Shown in pieces: positions 46,101 to 57,757 of a DNA stretch of 64,000 nt (position 1 is the first letter of the stretch; every line of letters begins with the position of its first letter). Where the stretch lies: contig NC_052476.1 of the NCBI RefSeq assembly GCF_009730915.1, positions 1,054,001-1,118,000 of the forward strand. The letters are read 5' to 3'. Below the pieces are notes generated by a model, which was not told the origin of the DNA, did no database searches, and worked only from the letters and a program-made list of their open reading frames with translations. Source of the DNA: Dioscorea cayenensis subsp. rotundata (lineage: Eukaryota > Streptophyta > Magnoliopsida > Dioscoreales > Dioscoreaceae). The position numbers were made by a program, and so were the translations under genes.

Positions 46101-47251
46101 GTTTTACTTTCCTGAGGAGAAGTCAATAGTTTACTGAGAAAACTCATGCAGGTCGCAGTTTGGCAAACTTGGGGAAATGATTTCAGCCCGTTCAAGACTC
46201 AAAGAGCAAAGCCGGTTTTTGTTAATCCCTGGTCCAGATGATGCAGGTTATACCCTTTAAGCATTATCACTGATATTCCGTTACATATAATGTAACTTCG
46301 GAAATTAATTCATCAGTGCTCTCAAGATTTAAATTTATTTTTCTGCATGAAATATTTCAATGTCTTCGACCTGTAGCCTATCTCAAATTGTCCATCCATG
46401 ATCAATTTTCTTCTGGAAATTCTGTCTGATATATGTCTGGATACATGTGATCTGCTATCTTAGATCCAATCCTGCCTGATTTAAACTCTTGGTTTTCGGC
46501 AATGCAGGTCCATCAAAAGTTCTACCAAGGTGTGCATTACCAAAATACTTAATAGAAGAACTTCAAGAGCATGTCCCTAATGCTATTTTCTCAAGCAATC
46601 CTTGCAGGTTAGAAATTCAGCTACATAATTCAAATGAATGCTATTTTCTCTAGAAATCATGTTTTCTTGCTTATGGATTTTTTTTTTTCTGTTTAAACTC
46701 ATGTCTTTGTTGTGCAGAATTAAATTTTATACACAAGAAATCGTATTATTTCGTCAAGATCTGTTGTATAGAATGCGTCGTTCCTCCCTGATCCCTCCAT
46801 CAACTGAAGAAACAAGCGATCCATTTGAACATGTGAGTACTCAAACTTCTATTTTTCATCGAATCAGAAGCCTTCGACCGTCGAATCTGAAGCTAATCGA
46901 GTCTCTCCTTCTGCAGCTTGTGGCCACAATCACTCATCAAAGTCATCTATGTCCATTGCCTCTCACTGTGCAACCCATCATCTGGAATTACGATCATTGC
47001 CTTCGCTTATATCCGACTCCTCATACGGTATTTTTTTTTTCTTTTTTACTTGCAAATGAATCAAAGCTAATTTTCTTGATGATTTAATCTGTCTTTTCTT
47101 ACAGATAATACTCGGGGACAGAAGCGAACAGAAAGCATTCAAATACACCGGAATCACATGCTTCAACCCGGGTTCCTTCTCTAATGACAGCACATTCGCA
47201 GCTTATCGACCTTCTACTCAAGAAGTCGAACTCTCGGCACTAGAAAACTAA
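43154..47251 (+). CDS. DPB2: DNA polymerase epsilon subunit B
   Basis: Thirteen exons give 534 residues, close to the Arabidopsis DPB2 length: 43154-43331, 43429-43606, 44080-44233, 44541-44672, 45311-45388, 45550-45654, 45773-45853, 45940-46070, 46152-46246, 46508-46607, 46718-46832, 46917-47027 and 47105-47251. DPB2 is the essential non-catalytic subunit of the leading-strand replicase. An N-terminal helical domain (KLRGFTLKVDALDEALAFV) is followed by an OB-fold region (PIQSLIGCTGRRWIMGVISQ, ENTIIVAEGELLSNGTFQV) and an inactive calpha/phosphoesterase domain (MFVILSDIWLDND; SLFILMGNFCSRP; FLLIPGPDDAGP; IFSSNPCRIKFYTQEIV; FRQDLLYRMRR; HLCPLPLTVQPIIWNYDH; NPGSFSNDSTFAAYRP). Introns 4 and 6 are U12-type (see their entries). 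All junctions are in phase. The last exons are partly duplicated at 56150-56440. Confidence 0.96.
44673..45310 (+). other. U12-type AT-AC intron in DPB2
   Basis: After codon GCA the intron starts ATATCCTTTT, the exact minor-spliceosome AT-type donor, and no usable GT lies nearby. It ends at TTCTTAACAC before AAGATAACTTCTGG. TTCTTAAC resembles the U12 branch site TTCCTTRAY but sits unusually close to the AC end. Using the AG three bases later (AT-AG) would drop one Lys, but alignment to animal POLE2 as remembered favours keeping it. Frame and homology require this splice. Confidence 0.8.
45655..45772 (+). other. U12-type GT-AG intron in DPB2
   Basis: The donor reads GTATCCTTC directly after codon ACT, which is the U12 GT-type consensus. 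The end reads TTTTCCTTGACAACTAACAG: TTCCTTGAC is a perfect U12 branch site, with the branch A about 10 nt from the AG. There is no polypyrimidine tract between branch and acceptor, as expected for the minor class. The intron is 118 nt, and the exons on both sides join in phase. Confidence 0.88.
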
Positions 47252-48179
47252 CATTGTAGCAACAACCACTGTACTTTTGTGACCCGGAAATTTCTGTATT
47301 ATAAATGATAAAAAATTTTAGTATGTGCCAAAGTTCAATATTCATTTGCCAACAGAAATAACTACCTCTCTTTGAATGATTGTATTGAATTCAAGTAAAT
47401 TTTCACTAGCAATGACAAAAAGTCTGACTTCATGATTTAAATGAAATTTCTGCGTAAAAAACTAAGGGAAAATTATTCTGCAATCATTGGAACTTTTTAT
47501 TCTTTCCAATAAATCATTTTGACAAAATTTTTATCTTATACAGATTCTTTTTTATAATTAGTTTCATTTTATCCCTCCCGGTAACACACAAATTTGAATA
47601 CATTCGTCAAATAGTAAACATATATATAAAAAATTAAAAAACAAAACGAAGGTGATGTAAGAATAATAAATACGAAGTACCAAAACTAAAGAACAAAACT
47701 AAGATTTGAGCATGAATGATATAAGACTAGTAAATCCGAAATTATCTAGCTGTTGGACTTAAAAGTAATTCTGGGAAAAAAGAGAGACTTCCAAGGGATT
47801 TGGAAAAATCAAAGGCTTTTTTGACCCAATGGTAAAGTTGTTTGGACCTTTTGAGCAATTCCTCAAAAATTAATTATTTTTTTCTTTTAAATAAAAAGAA
47901 AAATCAGGAATGAAAGTTTTAATAATTAGCAGGATTAATTTATACTAATTAAAACTAACTGAAACAGCTTGGTCTAATTGAAATCTAATAAAGTGTACCT
48001 TTCATCATGGTTCTATCCAAATTGGTAGCATAATGGACTCAAAGTATCTAATGTGAGTCATGTGACATTGTGACTTAGACTTATGGAAAGAGAAAAGAAA
48101 GTCCATAAATTGAATGGAATCAACTTCATCTCTTCTTCTTCTCTCTCTTTTTGAACCATTCTAAAAAAACATGTTTATA

Positions 48180-48181
<2 letters not shown>

Positions 48182-48228
<47 letters not shown>
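48182..48228. repeat. (CA)n microsatellite
   Basis: About 23 uninterrupted CA units, in the DPB2 downstream region. Confidence 0.95.
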
Positions 48229-48230
<2 letters not shown>

Positions 48231-48443
48231 ATTTTCCTAATTCTTACTGAAATATGCTACTAATTTAAAGAAAAAGGTTTTTATATGATCATGGACTTTC
48301 TTAGGAAAGAGGTCATAAGACATAAAATCAATTTTTTTTTCCTAATATCTTTAGTTATTCTGTTGACAATTGAAGGCATGCTGAATTTCATAAACAAATA
48401 ATGAAATTGTTATGAACTTATAATAATTTGGTGATTTTGTGGT

Positions 48444-48727
48444 CCATACACAAATTGAGGGAAATTTCCCTCAAATTAAAGGAAATTCACTGGGTGTAAT
48501 ATGGAGATTGAGAGAACATGGTTTTTATTTCTTTGTCTTCAATTATTTATATATTTATATTTATATTTATATTTATAATTATATTTATATTTATAATTCC
48601 ATACACAAATTGAGGGAAATTTCCCTCAAATTAAAGGAAATTCACTGGGTGTAATATGGAGATTGAGAGAACATGGTTTTTATTTCTTTGTCTTCAATTA
48701 TTTATATATTTATATTTATATTTATGC
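48444..48727. repeat. 155-bp tandem duplication containing a 20-bp palindrome
   Basis: CCATACACAAATTGAGGG starts two nearly identical units at 48444 and 48599; the second ends at the TTTATATTTAT tract. Each contains the perfect palindrome TTGAGGGAAATTTCCCTCAA (48455-48474 and 48610-48629). An A/T stretch of TTATAT units fills the gap between them. The near identity implies a recent event. Confidence 0.92.
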
Positions 48728-50888
48728 AACGATGGTTTGAAAGTTGTTGGGTATTTGGTTTGGGAGCCATTGATTTCATAAGAAATTATAATATCAAGCA
48801 ATTTAAGTTATTTAAGGGACTATGTGCAAAAAGATAATATATATATATATATATATTCTTTTTATTAATTTATTTATTGAGTATAAAAAAGTTAAGCAAC
48901 ACTTTTAGTCCATTAGACATTGATTTTAGTCTAAAGTTTTGCTTCCAATTAAAACAAAAAAAAGGGAAATTATTATAAAAGGTTGATAGGGATGGAATAT
49001 ATTAATATTTTTTAATAAAATAGATAAGTTATTATTAACATTATTCACCATATGTGAGGAGAAATTTTATTTGTCAAGTCCCACATAGAATCCAAACGTA
49101 TTTGGTTTTTCCTTTTCACACCTCATGTGTTAATTTTTTTTATTTTTTCTCTTAGTCTCCTCTATTGACACTTGCCTAATATTTTGTCAAAAAAAAAAAA
49201 AAATACAAAAGGCTAATAATTGTCGAAATATCAATGTAAAATGACATTTTTTTAAATTTATATTTAATATAGAAATATGTGTTAAAAAAACATGTTTATA
49301 TTTGATTTTTTATATACGAAAAAACTACTTTTTTTTAATATTTTGTATTGAATTAGAGTAAAATTTTGATTAGCAATGTGAGCAAGGAAAAATTTTAATT
49401 GCTTTTAAAATACTGACGTGCAAAAAAAAATCAACTTTTAATAAATATCTTGACTTTTCAAAGAGAGTAAAAAGAAACTTCTAAAAAAACACTTAATAAT
49501 TAGCAAATAATTTTTTAAATCAGTTAATATTAAATACCATTAAAAACGATAATGATAATTTTGTTTTAAAGTAAAAGAACTACAAAGGACTAAAGGAGCT
49601 ATTTATTAATTAAAAAAACAGTTCAACAGTATAGAGAAAGGAAAATAAATACACTTCAAAGAAAAAAATTAAATAGAAAGACCATATGTACTTCCTCCAC
49701 TTATTTAATACTCTATATATATATATATATTTATATTGGATAATTTATCTACATTTTTAAGAAAAAAAAACTTTAATCATTCTCTTTCTACAGATACCTC
49801 TTAAATTCTTAATCCATCTCATATAATTATTTTAGTTTTGGTGGGAGGTCTTTACATCAAGTTGTGTGAATATGACTCCCAGCCATGTAAAATAAAAGCA
49901 ATATGTGGGACCGGACAAATTGGCAAGTTGAGTGCCAAACTCTTTGATTATAGATTTTGCACACTTTATCTATTTTTACTTTAATCTTCACACCACCCCT
50001 AAATCCATCTCATTTCTCAATTATCTATCCAATTATGTGTTTCTTTTTAAATTTAAAATTTTTAATTTTCCTAATTTATACCAGGTATAATAGTTCTTTT
50101 AAGGCGAAGGACTTATCAAACTCTATTTAGGATTGAGTCATATAATTTAGAAAACAGATAATATATATATATATAATTTGTAGGATAAATTGCACCATGT
50201 AATAAAAGTTTTAGATTTATAATGTTGATGACTAAAATTTTTTTTCTAACACAAATCATAAAACTTTACTCCGAACACATATAAAGTTAAAATATACTAT
50301 TTTTAGTGAGCTAGCACACATAACACTGGTGACTTGATAAATGAGTTCATGTATTTGTAATAAATAAAATAAAGTAAATTACACCAATAGTCATTAAAAT
50401 TTTAGGTTTATAACATTGTGATAAAAAAAATATTTCTAATACAAAACTCGTGTGATATTTTATAAAAAATAATAATTTGATTCAGTGTACACGTCAACGT
50501 CATGTGTGCTTGCTTACTGCATTGCTTACGTAAACAAATTATTTTGACTTTACATGCGTCTGGAGCTAAGTTTTAAGGATTTTGTGTTAGAAAAGTAAAT
50601 TTTTTTCTATCTAATATTATAAACCCAAAACTTATATGCATTCACTTGTAATTTATCTAAGAGATTTAAAAAAACAAAAAAAAAGAAGGTTAGCCATGAC
50701 TAACAAGGTCTTCGGCGAGGCTGTGTGACCTTATAAGCCACTTGGCGCAGACTTGTGGAAACACGTTTCAAGACGCGGTTGGAGGAGAACCAAAAGAGTA
50801 GCCTGATTGAAGTAGTAGCCTGAATCCCTAAAGGCCTGATTGTCAAAGGAAACTCCATGAAGCCTTCCTTTAATTCAGATGGGTTGTG

Positions 50889-51257
50889 TATATAAATACA
50901 ATCCAAAGGCAAAGAAGTCTTCCATTCCTCTTCCCAAACTCTCTTTCTTGCTCTCTCTCATTCTCTGGAGATTCCATTCATCCACCTTTTCATGTCCTTA
51001 TATTCATATCAAGCTCATTAAGGTACTCTCCCTCCCTCCACTTCCATCCCACCTGTGTTGTGTGTATCTCTTCATGATGTTCTCTTGCTCTCATAATATA
51101 TAACCTGACCTTTATAAGCTCATTAAGGTATACACACAAACACAAACACAAACACAAACACAAACACAAACAAAGGGTACTACTCTGTTTCTGAACAGGG
51201 TACTCTCACTCTGTTTCTGAACAGGGCTAGCTTGAGCTTATAATTGAGATTGAGGAG
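50889..51257 (+). promoter_or_regulatory. Promoter and leader of micropeptide gene A
   Basis: TATATAAATA (50889-50898) is followed by a CT-rich leader. CATTAAG|GT donors occur at 51022 and again at 51127, then (CA)-rich DNA, then CTGTTTCTGAACAG acceptors ending at 51198 and, as a repeat of the same motif, at 51224. GGCTAG and the ATG follow. A 5'-UTR intron is therefore likely, with a choice of donors and acceptors. Gene C shows the same donor duplication and the same acceptor motif. Confidence 0.65.
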
Positions 51258-51401
51258 ATGATGCCTGATGAGAAGCCCAGGCAGGTGCACCAACGCTATG
51301 TGCCACTGCGCGGCATGATACTCCAGCGTGTCATGAGTGCAATTTTCACCGAAGTCTTAGCAGTCTGTTTTGGGAGAAACACTAGTAAGAAGAAGAAGTA
51401 A
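51258..51401 (+). CDS. Arg-rich micropeptide A (47 aa)
   Basis: A short ORF, ATGATGCCTGATGAG to TAA, encodes 47 residues. The core is VHQRYVPLRGMILQRV, followed by a hydrophobic helix-like stretch (MSAIFTEVLAVCFG) and a basic tail RNTSKKKK. It aligns without gaps to the peptides at 57614 and 60372 through the pattern VHxRYxPxRGx(V/I)LxR(V/A), then A-I-(F/Y)-T. The ORF sits in a GC-rich patch inside AT-rich DNA, behind a TATA box and a spliceable leader. It shows no signal peptide; the basic face plus hydrophobic stretch could favour membrane or nucleic-acid contact, which is inference only. I do not recognise the family. Compared with C, several core Arg have become Gln or Leu. Confidence 0.72.
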   Translation: MMPDEKPRQVHQRYVPLRGMILQRVMSAIFTEVLAVCFGRNTSKKKK

Positions 51402-54400
51402 GAAGCCTTTGTCCTTCCTTCCTGAATTATGTGCACTGTGTGAGATACTGTATATACACGTTTGAAGCAATATTCTTCTTAATTCTTATCAAGATATGAA
51501 TGATATAAAAACATGCATATAATATATATATATATGTGTGTGTGTGTGTGTTGTAATGGTATTTGTGAGGAAAGATTATATAAAAACATGTATAATTATG
51601 TGGTGGAGTTTGTGTGGAAATTTGTTTTTTCATTTGCGTTTTGCTTTCGCTTTCTTTATTTTCTTTTTGTATTGTCACAACTAGTGGATTGTTAGATGTT
51701 ATGTTTTGTCGTTACAGCTCTTGTGAGGTTGTAAATTTTCTTTGTTTATCTATTTAATTACTTAATCAAAATATGTGAATTTCTTTAAATCATTTATTTC
51801 ATCATTTTTCTTATGTCATCGTCTTGTCTTTTTGCTCTTGTTAGTTCATTTATTCTGATTTTTTTCTCTTTCTTTTTGTTTCTTCAATAGATGTATTTAT
51901 CTTATATGTAGCTTTGTTTGAAAAATCCCTTTTGATAAATATATATGCCTTTATATGGTTTTAAAAAAATACATATATGTTAATTTAGTTGAGAAAATTT
52001 CATTGTAACCTTGTCTTCATCTTTGCCAAAATTCAAAAAATAAAAAATAGGCTTCAAATTAAAATTCATTCCGTTTTGAATTCTTTTTTTCCCCTCCATA
52101 TTTTAAGATTAATAACACTTCCCCTTTATCAATTTCTTAATAAAAAGTAAATTACATCCTCCCATATATAATTTTTAAAATATATATATAAATGCTTAAA
52201 ATTCCCATGAAATTCTTAATTTATTATTATTATTATTGAACTCCACTTGTAGTTATAAGCGGGCCCCATCCTATGATCTATCCATGTTTTTGAAGTGACC
52301 TATGGTTGGAATGTTGGCTCATTAAATCAATCAAAGAGGCTTTCATCCATATTCAACGAGTCAACAATTTTGGCCCTGATTCCTTCTCTTCTTATTATTT
52401 ATTATTAAAAATTTTATTTCCCCTTTTCTATCATAGTTCCATATACTAAATTAATTAGTCAAACCAGTCTCATTCATGCATATATTTAAATCAAACTTTT
52501 TACATATAAATACAAATCAAATTCACAAGCGGAGATAAAAGTTTAGTTGTTGATTTTTACCCCTCGTTCGCTTCTGTATCATGTCTTGGCATTAACAATT
52601 TATACAGACATGTATATATATTTTTAAATATTTTTAACAGATATTATATATATATATATATTTGATGATATACAGACAAGTCAAATATTAAGACATAAAT
52701 ATTATTTTTACCCTATGTGAGTTTAGGTTTGAATTTAACTCTTTCGCAGAATATAAACATCCTACGTATGAGACTCAATGGTAATAGATTAAATAGTTGT
52801 TGGCAGTACTATATATTTTTAAAGTAAATAAATAAATCATATTTTTTAAATAAATAGATATAATAGTACACAACATAGTAAATATAATCTCTCTTAAACC
52901 CCACCAAACAAATCGATACACATATGACAAACAATGATTTGAATTTTATTGTTTACTAAACAAAAAATTTCATTCGCATATAATTATAATTTTCTTATTA
53001 ATTTTCCAAATTATAACTTATGTTTTTTCCCCTCTTCCAACTTCAAAAGTATCAAGAAAATATATTAACATGATTTTTTTATTATTTTTATTTTTTTATA
53101 AATAGACAACAAACGTCTTTCACTTAAAAAATGTTAAGCGATAGGTATATATATAAAGGTACATTAGTTACGGTAGTTTAAATATTCTTCTATAAATAAA
53201 ATTTTACCGTCATAGAACTATGGAAAAGAGAGCGATCACTATTCTTTATATAAAGAACCCTATGTATATTTTGCGAGTTAAAATACTTGAACTCAAATAT
53301 GCTTCAAATGCACTAGAGAATAGATGAACTATGCCTCGTTTTGAACGTGATTTAATATTAATGAAGATGAGAGCATGTAAATAATGAAAGCTCCAAAAGA
53401 AGTAGGTTATTTAGATTTTGCTTTTTTATTCATTCAGACCAATTTTCTCACTTCTTCATCAAACCCAAGAAATAAGCAAATCAAAAAGCATTAAAATGCT
53501 TCCAAATAAAGTAATTATCTTAGAGAGATTCAAAGTCAAGCCATGTCCCTACCAACCTTATTATTACCGATTGGAATTTAATTGTCGACAATATTTGTAT
53601 TTTATACACCCATAATTATAATTTTAAATCAAATTTCTTTTAATTTTTTTTAATAAAAATGTAGCTTTATTTGCAAAAGGCCCTTATGATTAAGGACTAT
53701 TATTTTTAGCCTTTGAACTTATAATTAGCAAAAATATATATAAATGCAAATTATATTAAAAAAATAAATTCTATGAAAGTGTATGAGTAAAGATTGTTTT
53801 TATAAATGTGATTTTTTAGAAATAATAATCTATTTTAAAATCATTTTTAAATTCTTTTGATAAAGCTACATGCCTCAAAGTAAGCCAATTATCAGTTAAT
53901 TAAATCCAAGACATTCTTATGATTGAATTTATATTTTTAAGTTAGACTTCCACTTCAACTAAGAATAAAGGGGTTTTCCCCTTTCCGTTTCCCTATCTCT
54001 TTATTGTTGCTTTTTGTTGGCCATGAACTAATGTCATTATACTTGTGTGGAAAAAGACAACTGAATTGAATTCCTTTTTTTATTTTTTGTATTCTTGTAT
54101 TTGTGTGTGTTTGTGTTTGTATATACCAATATATATATATATATATATATATTTGAACCTTAGATCATACAAGATAAAAATACAAATGAGTTGAAGTATT
54201 AACTTTACATTTGTGCATGCTCTCTTATTGTTTCTTAATTTCTTGAATTAGTAAAGTAGTTTCGGTAAACTCAACCCTTTTTGCATGTTTAGTTTTTTCT
54301 TGAGATTTTTATTTTGTTAATCCAACTTAAGCCTAAGACTGATGTGATTTGTTCATATCATTAAAAAAAAAATGTATCTGCCTGCACAAACATGATTTTT

Positions 54401-54946
54401 TTATTTTTTTATTTTTTTATTAACTCAAATGAATTTGTAACTTAAATAGAAAGTTTTACATATATATATTTGGCTTTTAGTGATGAGGAAATTTCAAGGA
54501 AATAATTATAATGTTCATATTTTTACTCAAATTTAAGAAATGTAGGTATTCGTGACACTATTCCACCGCAAGTGCAAGAAATTATATTTGAATGTGCTGT
54601 AGAGATTAAACTATCATTCATAGGATAAATTATATTAAGCATCAAATCCCATATAAATAAATTATATTGATAAGTGGATTATTAAAATTATTTTGCTTTA
54701 TTATATATACATATTCTATGGACATCCATAGATAAAAAATCTATGGATATCTAACTATCCGTGATCCAATGACTGACATTGATGAACAGTATCACTGGTC
54801 ATTGCACTATTCTAAATAATAATTATTGTATATGTTACTGTAATAACTACTATTCATCAATGCTTGATTCAACGGCTGATAATAGACATCTATAAATTTG
54901 TTATCTATAGGGTCATGACGTCCATATATAGATATATATATACATA

Positions 54947-54993
<47 letters not shown>

Positions 54994-55925
54994 ATAAGAT
55001 ATTAATGTCTCAAAAACGGTAGATTTACAGTTATTATAAACGGATATTGTAATATTTTTATATATTTAAATATAAAAAATTTGGCCCTCCAAGAAAACTT
55101 CATGGTTTGTGCTATGCTGCTGGCCCACATGCATGGCAAAGCTAAACTTGTTGGGGGCATAATATATACTTTCACTAGATGTATTCTACTGAGTGATATT
55201 TGTGTAGTCTTAAATCATATGTTAGAAACAGGACATCTCTACATAGATCAATTGCTGAAGTATATATATTATGCAAGAATGCATGCATTTTTGCACAATA
55301 TATTTGTATGAAACCGTGAGTCGGTTGAATTGTGTTAGAAGAAATTAAGAGGGTATGATAAGTTGAACTTATCTAAATGGGTTCAAATTAGAATGTTTGT
55401 GTGCTAGACAATTGTGAGGAAATAAGAAAGTTGGAGCAAATGCTCTTACTTTGTGTTTACCATTTATGCAATTGATTTTATAGTTTATATATTTTATATT
55501 TATATACTCTTATTCTATTTGTTTTTCATGTGAAGCATTTATAAGGAAAAACTCAAAAGAATGGATCTTAAAAATGTAAAAAGAAAACACCAAAAAGTAT
55601 TTTATCAATGATTAATATACAGGAAGTTTTAAGTACCATAGATGTGTTTTTACTTATAACTTTCATTATTTATAATTCATACATAATTTAAATGTTTAAT
55701 AATTATTCCTCATCACGAGTAACCCAATTGCACAATGAAGTGAATAAGTCATGATCAATTACTCAATTTAGTTTGTTGGCTTATTAACAGTTAATTAGAG
55801 ATTTAACATAAAAAGATACAAATGTGCAACTAAAATCACAAAATGGCAGAATTCTTGTAAAAAATGATGACAATACATGTTACTTGAATTATTTTGGCAT
55901 TTTAATAGATATTATATAATTAAAT
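51402..55925. other. AT-rich spacer between units A and B
   Basis: No gene is supported. The stretch at 53800-53945 matches 60840-60990 and 63540-63700 (around TTAAATTCTTTTGA and ATTGAATTTA), so it is the right arm of unit A, pushed away from the peptide by about 2 kb of extra DNA. It also contains a MITE (54715-54935) and a long (TA)n run at 54948-54989. The frame at 55081-55311 has no known relatives. Confidence 0.5.
54715..54935. mobile_element. MITE with TIRs of about 75 bp, in TA-rich DNA
   Basis: The left end has CTATGGACATCCATAGATAA then AAAATCTATGGATATCTA. The right end, read on the minus strand, has TATGGACGTC, CTATAGATAA, AAATTTATAGATGTCTA, and both arms continue to GCATTGATGAA(C/T)AGTA or its close variant. 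Length is about 220 bp with no ORF, flanked by (TA)n. The TATGGAC(A/G)TCC end resembles the right end of the element at 32834-33100, so both may belong to one broad group. Confidence 0.65.
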
Positions 55926-56150
55926 TACTATAAGAAAAATAGTGTCATTATCTGAGAAACCAAAAGATCGATTTAAAGTCAGACAAGTTTCGATTTTTTA
56001 TTGTCAATGACAAGTGCAAGTTGAAAAATTATAAACCATATGTTTTGGCTTCTCATGTTGAACATGTTTATTATGTGAAAGACATTACAAAGCCTAATTG
56101 GCAAGTTATGGTGAAAATTAAACCTTATGACTTATATATTTTAATAGATA
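55926..56150 (+). mobile_element. CACTA (En/Spm-type) transposon fragment
   Basis: TACTATAAGAAAA (55926-55938) resembles the CACTA terminus CACTACAAGAAAA, with changes that fit C-to-T decay. About 30 bp later an in-frame segment from 55970 reads DLKSDKFRF, then NYKPYVLASHVEHVYYVKD and KPNWQVMVKIKPYDLY. This resembles the DUF4216 domain found in plant CACTA TNP2/TNPD-type proteins (family consensus ...PFILASQ..QVFYVKD). Only about 60 codons remain. The fragment then passes directly into a copy of the DPB2 3' end, so the element may have helped move that segment. No matching right terminus was found. Confidence 0.6.
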
Positions 56151-56440
56151 TATTCTACCTATATCCAACTCCTCATATGGTTTTTAACATCATTGGAATG
56201 AATAAAGACTAATTTTATTGATGATTTAATCTCTCTTTTCTTACCTTATCGGCATTTTACTCAAGAAGTCGAGCTCTCTACATTAGAAAACTAACATAGT
56301 AGTAGCAAGAACTGTACTTTTGTGACCAGGAAATTTTTGTATTATAAATGATCAAAATTTCAGTATGTACATCTTTCCATTGCCAACAAAAATAGGTACC
56401 TCTCTTTGAATGATTGTATTAAATTCAAGTAAATCTAGAC
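56151..56440 (+). pseudogene. DPB2 3'-end fragment
   Basis: TATCCAACTCCTCATA(T)GG matches the end of DPB2 exon 12. Intron 12 sequence (GATGATTTAATCTCTCTTTTCTTAC) follows in outline, then the end of exon 13 (ACTCAAGAAGTCGAGCTCTC, ATTAGAAAACTAA) and the DPB2 3' UTR (ACTGTACTTTTGTGACC, GTATTATAAATGATC, CTCTCTTTGAATGATTGTAT). Most of exon 13 is deleted between the intron and TTATCG. It matches 47010-47400 and cannot encode a polymerase subunit. Confidence 0.9.
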
Positions 56441-57438
56441 TTGAAAACACAAATAGGCAGCAATTCAAAGTTTTCTGAGGGATCAATATGCAAAAACCAG
56501 GCAAGATAACGACAAAAAAAAAGTCCGACATCATACAAATACATCTCCAAGTCAAGTGCGTCCTTTAGCGTAAGCCAAACCATGTTATGCCACGTCACTA
56601 CCTACTAAAGATTCCTAGACGTGTTATTAATTTGGTATTATATAACTTAATAGACATATGTTTTAAATAAGGTTAATAATAAGCGGGATTAATTTAGTAT
56701 TAATTAAAATTAAATGAAAAATAGCTTGACTTAATTGAAAATAAATAGAGTTCACTTATTGCCATGATTCTATTCAAATGGGTTGAATAATAGACTTGGA
56801 CTATCATATATGACTTAAATTAATGGGGAAAAAAGAAATTCTATAAATTGATCGGAATCACTTTTATTTATTCTTTTGTTGACTATATGATAAATATGTT
56901 TAACTAAATACGTACATATTTGATTTATGTAGTTCTCCCTCAAATATGCTACTAATTTAATAAACAATTCAAAAGATTAAAATATTAAAACAATATAAAT
57001 ACACATGATCATGAACTTTCTTAGGAAAGAGTTCATCAGCCATTATTAAAACCAAATCAGTTTCTTTCTTTTTTTATTCCAATATCCTTAATTAGTTATT
57101 GAGTTAACAATTCAACCCATGCTTGGTGTTCTTTGTTGTATCTTTGTTGTTTTTTTTGTTGTTGTTCTAAACCACACCTAGTGGTTATTGACTTTTGTTC
57201 TTTATTTTGCTATTAATGCTATGTGGTTGATCCACCTTTTCAAAAACAATTCAACCCATGCTGAATTTCATAAACAAAAAATGAAATTGTTATATAATAA
57301 TTTTGTAATTCTATGGTTCATATACAACATCAGATTATATTGTATAAAGGTTTATACACACACGTTCATATAGCAAATGAAAAAAGCCATGAAGTTTCCT
57401 ACTCCTTCCCTCTTGAGGAAAAACATAGCATAAGGGTT
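56441..57438 (+). other. Rest of unit B left arm
   Basis: This corresponds to 47400-48440 of the DPB2 flank, for example GAACTTTCTTAGGAAAGAG, and GCTGAATTTCATAAAC with AATGAAATTGTTAT. A section with CAATTCAACCCATGCT occurs twice (57108 and 57248). No gene is present; the frame at 57188-57373 is not supported. Confidence 0.55.
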
Positions 57439-57527
57439 TATATAAACACAACACAACCACACACATCCCCACCAACTCCTCCATCCTTCTTCTCTCTTTC
57501 TTCTTAACCTTTAACTCATTAAGATAG

Positions 57528-57558
<31 letters not shown>

Positions 57559-57613
57559 GATATAGATATATATCAATAGTACAAGTGTATCTTTGTTGGG
57601 GAAACAGTGAGAG
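57439..57613 (+). promoter_or_regulatory. Promoter and leader of micropeptide gene B
   Basis: TATATAAA (57439-57446) is followed by a C-rich leader, a CATTAAG motif near 57533 whose next bases are AT rather than the GT donor of A and C, a (GT)n run to 57559, and GGGGAAACAG just before the ATG. The leader intron seen in A and C therefore probably cannot be removed in the same way here. Confidence 0.55.
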
Positions 57614-57757
57614 ATGAGTAGTGCAAAGGAGGAGGAGGTGCACCGGCGGTATATGCCACGGCGTGGCAGAGTTCTCCGGCGAGTGTTGCATGCCATTTAC
57701 ACCTCCGTTCTTGGCCTCTTTCATGGGACAAAGACTGAACCAGCTTCTTCTTCCTAG
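57614..57757 (+). CDS. Arg-rich micropeptide B (47 aa)
   Basis: ATGAGTAGTGCAAAGGAG to TAG encodes 47 residues. The N-terminus is acidic (MSSAKEEE), then comes the shared core VHRRYMPRRGRVLRRVLHAI, then YTSVLGLFHG, and the tail differs (TKTEPASSS) from the Lys-rich tails of A and C. The ungapped match to C over about 30 codons, while flanking DNA has diverged, suggests selection on the protein. Third positions are GC-rich. No signal peptide or known domain is seen. It lies 1.2 kb downstream of the DPB2 fragment, as A lies downstream of DPB2 itself. Confidence 0.75.
   Translation: MSSAKEEEVHRRYMPRRGRVLRRVLHAIYTSVLGLFHGTKTEPASSS

Larger units (their letters stand above)
47252..50888 (+). other. 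DPB2 3' flank, original left part of the duplicated unit
   Basis: AT-rich and without a gene. It holds the probable DPB2 3' UTR to about 47400, a (CA)n run at 48182-48228 and a 155-bp tandem duplication. Segments recur in order in the later units: the 3' UTR and 47930-48130 in the unit at 56150-57300, and 48690-49000 and 49980-50060 in the unit at 58190-59480. This marks it as the template of the duplications. Confidence 0.6.

Noticed and set aside
55081-55311. 76-codon plus-strand frame
   Set aside because: No family resemblance, bounded by (TA)n DNA, no promoter or splice context; AT-rich composition at all codon positions.
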